Assembly: GCA_029310945.1 (NCBI GenBank) | Contig: JARJFC010000064.1 | Coordinates: forward strand, 1 to 16,958 | Length of the DNA: 16,958 nt | Reading direction: 5' to 3' | Origin: Leptospira sp. 96542 | GTDB taxonomy: Bacteria > Spirochaetota > Leptospiria > Leptospirales > Leptospiraceae | In this document: piece after piece, positions 1 through 7,240 of the stretch | Layout of the letters: the number at the start of each line of letters is the position of its first letter | Numbering within the stretch: the first letter of the stretch is position 1 | The notes under the pieces: model-generated | Seen by the model: the letters and a program-made list of their open reading frames with translations, nothing else | Told to the model about the DNA's origin: nothing | Database searches by the model: none | Translations under genes and position numbers: made by a program

Positions 1-2
1 TG

Positions 3-515
3 AAAAATTTTGAAGACCTAAGGAACAATCGGGGTCTGTATATGGATTTAACTCACGAAATCATTGGAACGTTGGGAATCGATGAATTAAAAGAAGGAGA
101 TCCTCTTCTCAAAATTAGAAACCCAAGAACGATTGGGGAAACGTCTTTTGTGAATTTTCATGATTACGATCTATGTTTATATGAATACTTTATAACGGAC
201 AAAGTAGGTCATGCGATGGATTGGGAAAAAGCTGAAAAAGTGATTCACACCTTAGAAGAGTTTTTTTACGGCATCTTAGACAAAATGAACCCTGACGAAG
301 ATTTACTCATCGTTTCCAGTGATCATGGAAATTTAGAAGATTTGAGTCAAAAAAATCATACAGAAAACCCGGCGGCCACCATCCTTTATGGAAAAGATGC
401 TGACCGCTTCGCAGAAAACATTCATTCGTTAGCCGATATTGTACCAGAGATTTATAAAATCTTTGGTTTAGAAGAAGCCCTCTACAATACCAAAAACAAT
501 GAGTTTCTAGTATAA
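3..515 (+). CDS. Phosphoglycerate-mutase-like metalloenzyme (alkaline phosphatase superfamily), 3' part
   Basis: The reading frame is open to the left edge, so the gene starts outside the window and about 170 C-terminal residues are visible; an internal ATG at 42 is not taken as the start. The C-terminal part carries the metal-site signature of cofactor-independent phosphoglycerate mutases and relatives: a D-x-x-GH segment (TDKVGHAMDW), then SSDHGN followed by a His in NHTENP. In this superfamily those Asp and His residues bind two divalent metals used for phosphoryl or sulfate transfer. The visible part is not enough to separate a true iPGM from the generic 'metalloenzyme' relatives. The NHTENPAA segment followed by a short acidic tail fits the C-terminus of the family. 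The gene converges on a minus-strand TPR gene with 4 bases between stop codons. The fold assignment is secure; substrate is unknown. Confidence 0.8.
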   Translation, partial: KNFEDLRNNRGLYMDLTHEIIGTLGIDELKEGDPLLKIRNPRTIGETSFVNFHDYDLCLYEYFITDKVGHAMDWEKAEKVIHTLEEFFYGILDKMNPDEDLLIVSSDHGNLEDLSQKNHTENPAATILYGKDADRFAENIHSLADIVPEIYKIFGLEEALYNTKNNEFLV

Positions 516-538
516 ACGATTAAAACTCTAAATCGTTT
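514..538. terminator. Inverted repeat between convergent genes, possible bidirectional terminator
   Basis: AAACGATT at 514-521 is perfectly complementary to AATCGTTT at 531-538, with a 9-base loop. The repeat covers the stop codons of both convergent genes. Neither strand has a clear T-run after the stem, so it is not a textbook intrinsic terminator. Its position between two 3' ends is the main reason to think it ends transcription or protects RNA ends. Confidence 0.4.
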
Positions 539-1671
539 CCACCTTCCGTAGGTTTATTGCTATCAGAGTTTTTTGAATGGTCTGAATCTTCCAAATCAGT
601 TTCATCTTTAAACTGATCAAGAGATTCTTTTTTCCAAGCAATCGCTTTGTCGGTAATCTGGTTTTTAGGATATTTATCGACAATGGTTTGAAAGACAGAT
701 GCTGCCCTGTCAAACTTACCTTGTCGAAAATAGATTGTTCCCTTTTTATATAAAGCAGCTTGATCCAACGAATAATCACTATTATTCAGTGCACGATTAA
801 TGTATGTTAATGATTCCGTTTGTTTGCCCAATGCATCATAAGACAACGCAATATAATACAGTGCCTCTTCTTCTTTTTTGGGTGAAGGATTTACACTCAA
901 AGCTTTCTGAAATAACTCAATGGATTTTGCGTAATTTTTATTTACGTATGCTGATTTCGCATCACTAACAACTGTTTCTTTGTATTCGCCTACAATTTTT
1001 GCATCTGCTCCAGCCAATTGATCTGCCGTTTCGATGTATTCGTCAAAAACGTCGAAGGATGCCCAATCCCTACCTAATTTTTTAAGCGACCTACCCCAAC
1101 CAATTCGAGCATCTGTATTATTGGCATCTTCCTGGAGAGCAAGCACATAATTTTTCCGAGCCTCTTCATATTTTTTTTGTCTAAACAAAAAATCTCCCAA
1201 CGATAAAAATGAATTTGATCTAAGTTTATTATCTGAAGACGACCTAAGCGCCGATTCCAAATGACTTTTACCTTCTGATTCATTACCCATCTTTAATAAT
1301 AAATTTCCAAGCGAATAAAAAAGTTTATCTTTTTCAATATTAGAAAAACTTTGATTCTTTTTTAATTCTTTATAGATATCAAGTGCGGGATAAAAATCTG
1401 AATTTTTTTCCAATGCGCGAGCTAGATTATATTGGATTTGAAACTCATATTGTTCTAAGCCTTTTTTACCAGCGAGCTCCGAAAATATGGCTATTGCCTT
1501 TTGTTTACTATGGTCGTTCGTTTGTTTTAAATACTCTTCACCTTCTGCAATTTTCTCTAATATAACCTGGTTTTGATTTTCCTTGGAAGATAAAGTATTA
1601 TGATAATAAGCAGTGGCTACACCAGCAGCTATTAACAAAAGACCAATAAAAGATACGATCACTCTATTCAT
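520..1671 (-). CDS. Membrane-anchored TPR protein
   Basis: This 383-residue protein begins with a short basic start and one hydrophobic helix (about residues 4-22, VIVSFIGLLLIAAGVATAYY) without a lipobox or clear cleavage site, so it is probably an N-terminal anchor with the rest outside the cytoplasm. About residues 50-350 consist of helical repeats spaced roughly 34 residues apart that fit tetratricopeptide repeats, for example LGDFLFRQKKYEEARKNYVL and ALYYIALSYDALGKQTESLT, perhaps seven in all. The C-terminal 30 residues are acidic and Ser/Asn-rich. TPR proteins usually serve as scaffolds; no enzymatic motif is visible. The start is well supported: a GAGG ribosome site (minus strand, 1678-1681) lies six bases before the ATG, and ATG overlaps the upstream TGA (ATGA). 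It is therefore translationally coupled to the fibronectin-III/TPR gene, and the two products probably work together. Specific function is unknown. Confidence 0.88.
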   Translation of the reverse strand: MNRVIVSFIGLLLIAAGVATAYYHNTLSSKENQNQVILEKIAEGEEYLKQTNDHSKQKAIAIFSELAGKKGLEQYEFQIQYNLARALEKNSDFYPALDIYKELKKNQSFSNIEKDKLFYSLGNLLLKMGNESEGKSHLESALRSSSDNKLRSNSFLSLGDFLFRQKKYEEARKNYVLALQEDANNTDARIGWGRSLKKLGRDWASFDVFDEYIETADQLAGADAKIVGEYKETVVSDAKSAYVNKNYAKSIELFQKALSVNPSPKKEEEALYYIALSYDALGKQTESLTYINRALNNSDYSLDQAALYKKGTIYFRQGKFDRAASVFQTIVDKYPKNQITDKAIAWKKESLDQFKDETDLEDSDHSKNSDSNKPTEGGNDLEF

Positions 1672-3338
1672 AAATTGCCTCTACCCACTCCATTCAGGGT
1701 TTGATTAGTCCAAAATTCAACACGAGTTGGCGAGTATGATTTAGTTTCTCTTTTCAAAAAACATCTAAGCGCTTTTTTTGAATCACCTGTTTTCAATGCG
1801 CTCACTCCTAAAAAGAACATCGCTTTTCCACGTAAATATCCATTACTTTCATGTTTCAAATATTCTTCCAATCGGTAAACAGCAGTTTCATATTTCTTTT
1901 TCATCACCGTCTCTTTAATGATTCTATTCAAATCCGTTTGACCTAAATCATAATTGACTGTTGACTCAGTCTCCACTTTTAGATCACTCGCCACTTCTGT
2001 TTTTGGATCGACGATTTTAGTCTCAGCGGGTGTGACTATATGTTCGTTTTTATCATCCGTATTGGATTGTTTTGTTTCTTCGGGAATTTTTGAATCTGTC
2101 GCAACATTCGTTTCTTCTGGCACGAGGGAATCTTTACCGAAATCATATTTTAAATAGGAAATATTTTCTTTTAAAAGGAAATCTTCGGAAATTGAATTTG
2201 ATTTTGCAGTAATTCCAAAATATAACTCATCAATTTCTTTTAATTCTTTTATAAAAAAATTCGTTTTAGGGTGAGTTATTGTTGCTACTTTAACGACCGT
2301 TCCTTGCGCAAATGAACTTGCACCCTTATCCAAAGGTTTAATAGATGCATACAAAGTATAAATCGTACTTTCATCTGCTCCTTCAGGTGGCAACCAACTG
2401 ATTACAACACCCTTCCCAACCCTTTCATACCCGATACCTTGCACATGCATCGTTCCAGCAGGGTCTGCTTGTTTTGCCTCTTTCTGTGTTTCTTTTTGCG
2501 GGGTGTTTTCGACAAAAACTTCTGCATTTTTGTTTCGATTTTCTTTTATATAAAAAACTCTGATTGAAGATTTTTTATCTTCCAAAGGCAATACTTCTTC
2601 ACCTCCAACTTGTTTTACGGAAACACCATAATATAAAGTTTGAGATTTATCTAAATCTTGGTCGAGAAAAGTTAGACTTGGATGTGTTAATTCTGCAAGT
2701 TTTGTTGCCTTTTGGATGAGTGGCAAACTTGTTAAAGGCGACGACGACCGATACACAGTGTAAATTGTCCTTCCTGCACTTGCAAAAGCTGGTGCCGACC
2801 AATTCAATCGAACATACTTATTTTCTATATTTGCAGAAAGATTGGAAACACCGCCAACCATTGTTTGTAAATTTGTGTCAGCAGGAAAAGCCGGAAAATC
2901 TGGATTTGTTGTGAGACTCGGAGTAGAATTTTCATCATCCACCACCACAGGTATAACCGTATAATTTTGATTTGCAAATAATTTAACTTCTCTTTTGCGA
3001 ACATCAGAAACTAAAACAGCGGCATAATAGTAAGTTCCAGGTTTTAGATTATAATCAAAATAAGATCTCGTATTATTAGATTTATATCTCCCAAGAGAAT
3101 CAGCAATGTACAATTTATCTGGAGAATCGATGATCGAATTGGAACGTGCAAGGATGAGTTCTCCCTCACCCTTTGGAGGATCCCAGTCCAAGCGGATGGA
3201 TTTTTTGTCAGGTAATAATGCTGCCCGGAGAGCTTTTGTGACGGTAGGATATTTCCCTTCATCAAAACCTGCTTGTCCCCAAATTGGCAAAGTAAAGAGG
3301 ATACAAAACGTAAGCCAGTTTCGTAAAGAGAGTTTCAT
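1668..3338 (-). CDS. Secreted protein with fibronectin-III-like domains and C-terminal TPR
   Basis: The 556-residue product has a classical signal peptide (KLSLRNWLTFCILFTLPIWG, then QAG), so it is exported. Three segments of roughly 95 residues (about 35-130, 165-260 and 300-395) each have the W-x-P-P or W-S-A-P pattern, with a late Tyr-rich strand (TYYYAAVLVS, LYYGVSVK, LYFGITAK), consistent with three fibronectin type III-like beta-sandwiches. A Thr/Glu/Lys-rich linker (about 400-465) follows. The last 85 residues form TPR-like helices (YETAVYRLEEYLKHES, AMFFLGVSALKTGDSKKALR). Fn3-like plus TPR suggests a periplasmic or outer-envelope binding scaffold. It is the first gene of a two-gene unit with the next TPR gene, overlapping it by four bases. 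Its promoter lies in the 80-base divergent region. Domain calls come from sequence pattern only, and no catalytic residues are seen. Confidence 0.85.
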   Translation of the reverse strand: MKLSLRNWLTFCILFTLPIWGQAGFDEGKYPTVTKALRAALLPDKKSIRLDWDPPKGEGELILARSNSIIDSPDKLYIADSLGRYKSNNTRSYFDYNLKPGTYYYAAVLVSDVRKREVKLFANQNYTVIPVVVDDENSTPSLTTNPDFPAFPADTNLQTMVGGVSNLSANIENKYVRLNWSAPAFASAGRTIYTVYRSSSPLTSLPLIQKATKLAELTHPSLTFLDQDLDKSQTLYYGVSVKQVGGEEVLPLEDKKSSIRVFYIKENRNKNAEVFVENTPQKETQKEAKQADPAGTMHVQGIGYERVGKGVVISWLPPEGADESTIYTLYASIKPLDKGASSFAQGTVVKVATITHPKTNFFIKELKEIDELYFGITAKSNSISEDFLLKENISYLKYDFGKDSLVPEETNVATDSKIPEETKQSNTDDKNEHIVTPAETKIVDPKTEVASDLKVETESTVNYDLGQTDLNRIIKETVMKKKYETAVYRLEEYLKHESNGYLRGKAMFFLGVSALKTGDSKKALRCFLKRETKSYSPTRVEFWTNQTLNGVGRGNL

Positions 3339-3381
3339 ACTTAGATTTTCGGTGGTGTCCTCTTCCGAATTGAATTTTTCT

Positions 3382-3387
3382 ATTGTA
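3382..3387 (-). promoter_or_regulatory. Candidate -10 element for the minus-strand Fn3/TPR operon
   Basis: On the minus strand the hexamer TACAAT lies 43 bases before the ATG at 3338. The best -35 match at 17-base spacing is only TTCTAT. It overlaps the -35 element of the plus-strand promoter, so the two would compete for polymerase. This is a weak call. Confidence 0.35.
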
Positions 3388-3411
3388 CTTTCGAGGGTTT
3401 TTGGATAGAAT
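3383..3411 (+). promoter_or_regulatory. Sigma-70-type promoter giving a leaderless methyltransferase mRNA
   Basis: TTGTAC (3383-3388), a 17-base spacer and TAGAAT (3406-3411) make a good housekeeping promoter. Transcription should start six to eight bases after the -10 box, at about 3418-3420, which coincides with the ATG at 3419. The transcript would have little or no leader. This also argues against an upstream TTG start at 3383, which falls inside the promoter itself. Confidence 0.6.
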
Positions 3412-3418
3412 TGTCATT

Positions 3419-4078
3419 ATGTCTGATACTGAGTATTATAAAGCCCTCTCTTACCAAGAATACCTCATGTCAAGTCACAGAAAAGAGGTTTGCCCGCCGG
3501 AGGATGTTTATAATTTTTTCAATTGGAAGGGTCTTACCAATCTGGTGGATTTTGGATCGGGACTCGGTTTTTACTTCACTGAGTTTAGAAAATGGTTTCC
3601 CCATGTCCAAATATGGGCGGCGGAATGCCAACAAGACATCATTGATCTTATTTTACGCAGAAAATTATTAGAGGGGATTGAAAAACTCACTCCCTTTCAT
3701 ATTGATCAATCTGATCACCCACTTTTACCAGAATGGGTGCCCGTACCCGAAATTATTTTTGCATCCCTTTCGCTTTCGACCTTCCCCAATCCTGGCCTTG
3801 CGATGGATGGCCTCATACGATCCATGAAAAAAGATGGAAGGCTCTTTGTCATCGATTGGGCAAAAACAGAATCGGGATTTGGGCCAAAAATCAATGAAAA
3901 AATCTCACTCGATAAAATGAAATTCTTAGCGGAAGAATACAAACTTGCTGTAGTCAAATCAGGTAGGATATCGGAATATTTTTATGGCATGGAAGTGAAA
4001 GCAAGTCCCACATTTGTTTATGGTTATTATGATTTAAAAGAAGAAGAAGATGAGGATTCGACAGTTTTTAAAATTTAA
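3419..4078 (+). CDS. Class I SAM-dependent methyltransferase
   Basis: The ATG at 3419 gives 219 residues starting MSDTEYYKALSYQEYL; a longer in-frame TTG at 3383 is rejected because a promoter occupies that stretch. Motif I of the Rossmann-fold methyltransferases is clear at residues 43-50 (VDFGSGLG), followed by an acidic position at the end of strand 2 (WAAEC, about 67-70). Strand 4 is EIIFASLSLS and is followed by a 'MKKDGRLFVIDW' strand (about 136-147), as in Methyltransf_11/25-type enzymes. The acceptor cannot be told. There is no signal peptide, so it is cytoplasmic. It overlaps the next gene by 29 bases, implying co-expression. Family assignment is firm; substrate and any link to the exported protein downstream are not known. 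Confidence 0.85.
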   Translation: MSDTEYYKALSYQEYLMSSHRKEVCPPEDVYNFFNWKGLTNLVDFGSGLGFYFTEFRKWFPHVQIWAAECQQDIIDLILRRKLLEGIEKLTPFHIDQSDHPLLPEWVPVPEIIFASLSLSTFPNPGLAMDGLIRSMKKDGRLFVIDWAKTESGFGPKINEKISLDKMKFLAEEYKLAVVKSGRISEYFYGMEVKASPTFVYGYYDLKEEEDEDSTVFKI

Positions 4079-4847
4079 TCTCTTTGTTGGATTTATATTT
4101 ACTTCTTTTCACTCCAATGTTCATTCAAAATCATATGTGAGAGATTATTTTGTCCCCGAACCACTTTACTTTGATTTGGTGCGAAATCTTGGATCTAAAA
4201 AAGGAGAGTTGGAAACAAATGTTTTATCAAAATTTCACCCGAAACATGGCGCAAAACATGCCGCAGAAGTAGAATATACTTTTTTAGACAATCATGCCAT
4301 TGAAGTGGAATTTCCTATGGAAGGAAATAAAGTGACAGAAGCAAAACTTGCCTACCAAGCAACTTTTGGGACAACATTCAATAATAGATATATGCATGGA
4401 TTCCAAACGATTTCAGAATCATCACTTTCGGACGAAGGGCACACTCTATCTGCCTTATACCTTTCTGCATTCAAATTCAATGAAAAAATTGGAATTTTGA
4501 TTATGAATGGATACCAAAATTATTCAGGGATGAGTTATTTGAGCGGTAGATCACTCGATGGTTCATATGAAACATTTCCAAACCCTGCTTTTAAAAATAA
4601 AGTTCGTTCGGATCGTTATTTATTCAATGCAAATGTCTTTTATGATTATAGCGAAACTTGGATTTATGGAATTGAAATCAACATTCGAACCAATTTCAAA
4701 GAAGAAAGAGAATATGTAGTTTTACCAAATATTAAATATCACTTAAACCAAAAGACAAACATTCATTTTGGTTTTGGTCTAAATAAAGAATTAGAAGAGA
4801 AAAATCTTTCTCCTATTTTCGTTATGCGAGCAGTTGTGGAAATGTAA
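4050..4847 (+). CDS. Exported protein, probable outer-membrane beta-barrel
   Basis: The 265-residue product begins with a basic stretch and a hydrophobic core (FNLFVGFIFTSFHSNVHS), consistent with a Sec signal peptide. The mature part is rich in alternating hydrophobic/polar strands with many Tyr, Phe and Asn (for example KIGILIMNGYQNYSG, LFNANVFYDYSETWIYGIEI, TNIHFGFGLNKEL), as in transmembrane beta-barrels. It ends in a strand-like FVMRAVVEM rather than a canonical terminal Phe. The layout recalls the transporter-like barrels of the phenol-degradation MetA-like group, but I cannot confirm that family. The gene starts inside the end of the methyltransferase gene, with a purine-rich GAAGAAGAAG just before the ATG as the ribosome site. 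Export is well supported; the barrel is an inference and the function is unknown. Confidence 0.75.
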   Translation: MRIRQFLKFNLFVGFIFTSFHSNVHSKSYVRDYFVPEPLYFDLVRNLGSKKGELETNVLSKFHPKHGAKHAAEVEYTFLDNHAIEVEFPMEGNKVTEAKLAYQATFGTTFNNRYMHGFQTISESSLSDEGHTLSALYLSAFKFNEKIGILIMNGYQNYSGMSYLSGRSLDGSYETFPNPAFKNKVRSDRYLFNANVFYDYSETWIYGIEINIRTNFKEEREYVVLPNIKYHLNQKTNIHFGFGLNKELEEKNLSPIFVMRAVVEM

Positions 4848-4885
4848 TTGGAACCAATCAGAAAGTATTATACCCATAAAATTTT

Positions 4886-6169
4886 GTGTGGAGCGAAGAA
4901 CAAAATACCATCATTCATTCAAAGACCGATGTAAAACAAATCATTGCAGCTGCTGGGTCAGGTAAAACGGCAATAATGGTTGGAATGCTTGTAGAAAAAC
5001 AAAAAAACGAGGGTTTTACACCTGAAAAAATCCTAGTAGTTACTTTTACGAAAAAAGCCACGCGCGAATTCAAAGAACGCTGCATTAAACATTCAATATC
5101 AAAAAAGGTTCATATTTCTACTTTCCATTCTTTTTGTTATTTTCTGTTAAAACAATTTCACCCATATTTTCAAAATAGAAAATTCAAACTTTTGAGTGAA
5201 AATAAAAAATGGCAGGTAACAAAAGAGATATTGTATCCGTATAGATATAAAATTGGTGGTTTGCCATTCTCTATACTGACTAAAAATCAAAACGAAGTTT
5301 TAAAAAATATCTCAGCATCTATTGTTGTTGATTATGAGAAAAAATTAAATTCATTCAAAGATGTAAATGCCTATTTTGAGTTTGAAGATTTACCATTTCG
5401 TTTATTAGAATATTTAGATTCAAATCCAAATCAAAATATTTTTTCAATGTTTTCCGAACTCATCATTGATGAATTTCAAGATACCGACCTTACACAAATG
5501 CAGATCATTCAGAAGTTGAAATTTCAGAAAATTACGGTCGTGGGAGATGATTGGCAAGCTATTTATGGTTTTCGCGGTGCGGACCCAAAACAATTTTTAG
5601 AATTTAGCACATATTTTCCTCATTCCCAAAAACTATTTTTATCAACAAACTATCGGTCTTTAAAATCGGTAATCAAAACCTCAATTTTATCCTTACAAAA
5701 AAACAAAAATCAGATCCATAAAAAAATAAAACATTCACGTATTGGCAAAACAATTGTCAAAAAAATTTATGTATCTTCAGCGAAAGAGAATCTACTTTCT
5801 AAGTTTCAATATTTTGCTGAAAAAGATCCCAATTTAAAAATCCTTGTAAGGAGTAATTTTAGAAAGAGGGAGTGGTTTAAAATGGGTATTCCAGAAAAAT
5901 ATGTTCAAACCATTCATTCCGCAAAAGGGTTAGAATATGAAACCGTTCTTGTTGATTTGGTTTCTGGTTGGAGTAGAGATACGAAAAAAACAAATATTGA
6001 AGAAGAAAGACGGATTCTTTACGTTGCACTTTCACGCGCAAAAGACAATCTCGTCCTTCTCTTGAACGAACGAGCAAAACAAGACACTCTACTCTCTGAA
6101 TTTGTTGGTTATTTTTCCATTGCACAAACCATTAGAAATCTGGCTTTACGATTACTTAGGTTTTGGTGA
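4886..6169 (+). CDS. Compact UvrD/Rep-like superfamily 1A DNA helicase
   Basis: All the main SF1A helicase motifs are present: Walker A AAGSGKT (residues 22-28), motif Ia VTFTKKATREF (52-62), motif Ic STFHSFC (78-84), motif II IIDEFQDTD (193-201), motif III VVGDDWQAIYGFRGA (218-232), motif IV STNYRS (253-258), motif V TIHSAKGLEYE (342-352) and motif VI YVALSRAKD (379-387). It should be an ATP-driven 3'-5' DNA translocase in repair or recombination. At 427 residues it is far shorter than UvrD, Rep or PcrA (about 650-750). Only about 85 residues separate motifs IV and V, so the 2B subdomain is missing, and 1B is short. The start is GTG: Walker A lies at residue 22 and the next Met follows it. 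No good ribosome site is seen. Whether it unwinds DNA or only translocates is open. Confidence 0.88.
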   Translation: MWSEEQNTIIHSKTDVKQIIAAAGSGKTAIMVGMLVEKQKNEGFTPEKILVVTFTKKATREFKERCIKHSISKKVHISTFHSFCYFLLKQFHPYFQNRKFKLLSENKKWQVTKEILYPYRYKIGGLPFSILTKNQNEVLKNISASIVVDYEKKLNSFKDVNAYFEFEDLPFRLLEYLDSNPNQNIFSMFSELIIDEFQDTDLTQMQIIQKLKFQKITVVGDDWQAIYGFRGADPKQFLEFSTYFPHSQKLFLSTNYRSLKSVIKTSILSLQKNKNQIHKKIKHSRIGKTIVKKIYVSSAKENLLSKFQYFAEKDPNLKILVRSNFRKREWFKMGIPEKYVQTIHSAKGLEYETVLVDLVSGWSRDTKKTNIEEERRILYVALSRAKDNLVLLLNERAKQDTLLSEFVGYFSIAQTIRNLALRLLRFW

Positions 6170-6183
6170 GATGGTTTTACCTC

Positions 6184-6257
<74 letters not shown>

Positions 6258-6324
6258 AATACTCCAGGAAACTTACATTTTTTCTGCGGTTCACTAGGAA
6301 CGATGTTTACCCATTTTTTTTTGG

Positions 6325-7161
6325 TTGAAATCTGACTTCGTGACTTTATACCAAAATCTCCTATTTTCAATTTATCCAATGTTAGATCCTTCTCCTCATG
6401 GCACTTTGTATCTCTGGAATAGCCGAGTCATGTTTGGAACCAACCAAATGCAAACCGATTTCCACGAACATTATGCCGCCACACTTGCAATTTCACTCGG
6501 TTCTAATATTAGGATAGAAACAGAATCTGGTTCTTGCGAATACGAAGTTGCCTTACTTCCACCTAACACATATCACAGAACAGTTTCCCCCGGGATTCCA
6601 ATGCTTGCCCTACTCATTGATCCTGAGTCTTATGAATACAATGCAGTTTCCAATGTTGTAAAAAAAGGAAAAATCAAACGATTAGATATTGGTCCATTCC
6701 AACATTTACTTCCAAAAATTTGGGAACTATATTATGGAAACCTAAACGAATCCGAAGCATGGGATTTACACCTGAACTTAATGCAATCGATTCAGCCCTT
6801 TCAAAATCGAAAACCATACATCGACGAACGAATCCAATCGATTGCACAAAAAATTAGAAATGAAATTCCAGATAGCATTCGAATGAAAGAAATTGGTAAA
6901 GATTTTTCTATATCGGAAGATAGGCTCATCCGACTCTTCAAGGAACAAATGGGAATTCCTTTACGTCGTTACCTCTTATGGGTTCGATTGCTTAGAACTG
7001 CTAGACTTTTAAAGGAAGGAATGAATATTACGGAAGCTGCACACTCAGCAGGATTTTCCGACTCTGCTCATTTTTCACGAACCTTTAAAGAAAATTTTGG
7101 ATTTGTTCCCTCTCTGTTTTTTGGGCATCTTCGATCGATGGATGTTCGTTTTTGCGAATGA
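6325..7161 (+). CDS. AraC-family transcriptional regulator
   Basis: The C-terminal 100 residues (about 175-270) form the double helix-turn-helix of AraC/XylS regulators: a first helix pair (MKEIGKDFSISEDRLIRLFK) and a second ending in the family signature (ITEAAHSAGFSDSAHFSRTF, then K-x-x-FGFVPS). The N-terminal half has a cupin-like sensor pattern (FHEHYAATLAISLG, PPNTYHRTVSPG), so a small ligand probably controls DNA binding. It is cytoplasmic. The start is uncertain: the in-frame candidates are TTG at 6325, GTG at 6340 and ATG at 6379, none with a good ribosome site. An out-of-frame ATG at 6303 follows AGGAA and would join this frame if a nine-T tract (6314-6322) lost one base. It lies 79 bases upstream of the M24/lipoprotein genes on the same strand and is a natural candidate for their regulator, which is inference only. 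Confidence 0.88.
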   Translation: MKSDFVTLYQNLLFSIYPMLDPSPHGTLYLWNSRVMFGTNQMQTDFHEHYAATLAISLGSNIRIETESGSCEYEVALLPPNTYHRTVSPGIPMLALLIDPESYEYNAVSNVVKKGKIKRLDIGPFQHLLPKIWELYYGNLNESEAWDLHLNLMQSIQPFQNRKPYIDERIQSIAQKIRNEIPDSIRMKEIGKDFSISEDRLIRLFKEQMGIPLRRYLLWVRLLRTARLLKEGMNITEAAHSAGFSDSAHFSRTFKENFGFVPSLFFGHLRSMDVRFCE

Positions 7162-7169
7162 TTTTTTTT
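7145..7169 (+). terminator. Weak candidate terminator of the AraC gene
   Basis: A short stem TTCG (7145-7148)/CGAA (7155-7158) at the end of the coding region is followed by TGA and an eight-T run (7162-7169). The stem is only four base pairs, so this is weak and some read-through into the next gene is likely. Confidence 0.3.
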
Positions 7170-7227
7170 CAGAAATACCGGAATCATTCAATCACGACAA
7201 TGTAATATCTGCTACCCTACTAACTTG

Positions 7228-7233
7228 AAAGGG
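7228..7233 (+). promoter_or_regulatory. Ribosome binding site of the M24 gene, partly in an inverted repeat
   Basis: AAAGGG sits seven bases before the ATG at 7241 and is the clearest ribosome site in the window. Its GGG belongs to GGGTA (7231-7235), which can pair with TACCC at 7213-7217 across a 13-base loop. A possible -10 box TAATAT (7203-7208) would put the start of transcription just before or within TACCC; its -35 is poor. Confidence 0.5.
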
Positions 7234-7240
7234 TAATAAT

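Noticed and set aside
3106..3408. 100-codon reading frame on the plus strand opposite the Fn3/TPR gene
   Set aside because: It is antisense to a clear signal-peptide region and divergent promoter and shows no protein-like pattern.
3383..3418. Longer methyltransferase start at TTG 3383
   Set aside because: The stretch is occupied by a good -35/-10 pair, the added residues look unlike a protein start, and ATG 3419 gives a normal N-terminus.
4848..4885. Promoter TTGGAA with TATACC before the helicase gene
   Set aside because: The spacer is only 15 bases and other alignments are worse, so it is not supported.
6258..6324. Terminator after tRNA-Val (six-T run near 6279)
   Set aside because: No stable stem precedes the T-run; the nearby GTTC/GAAC match is too short.
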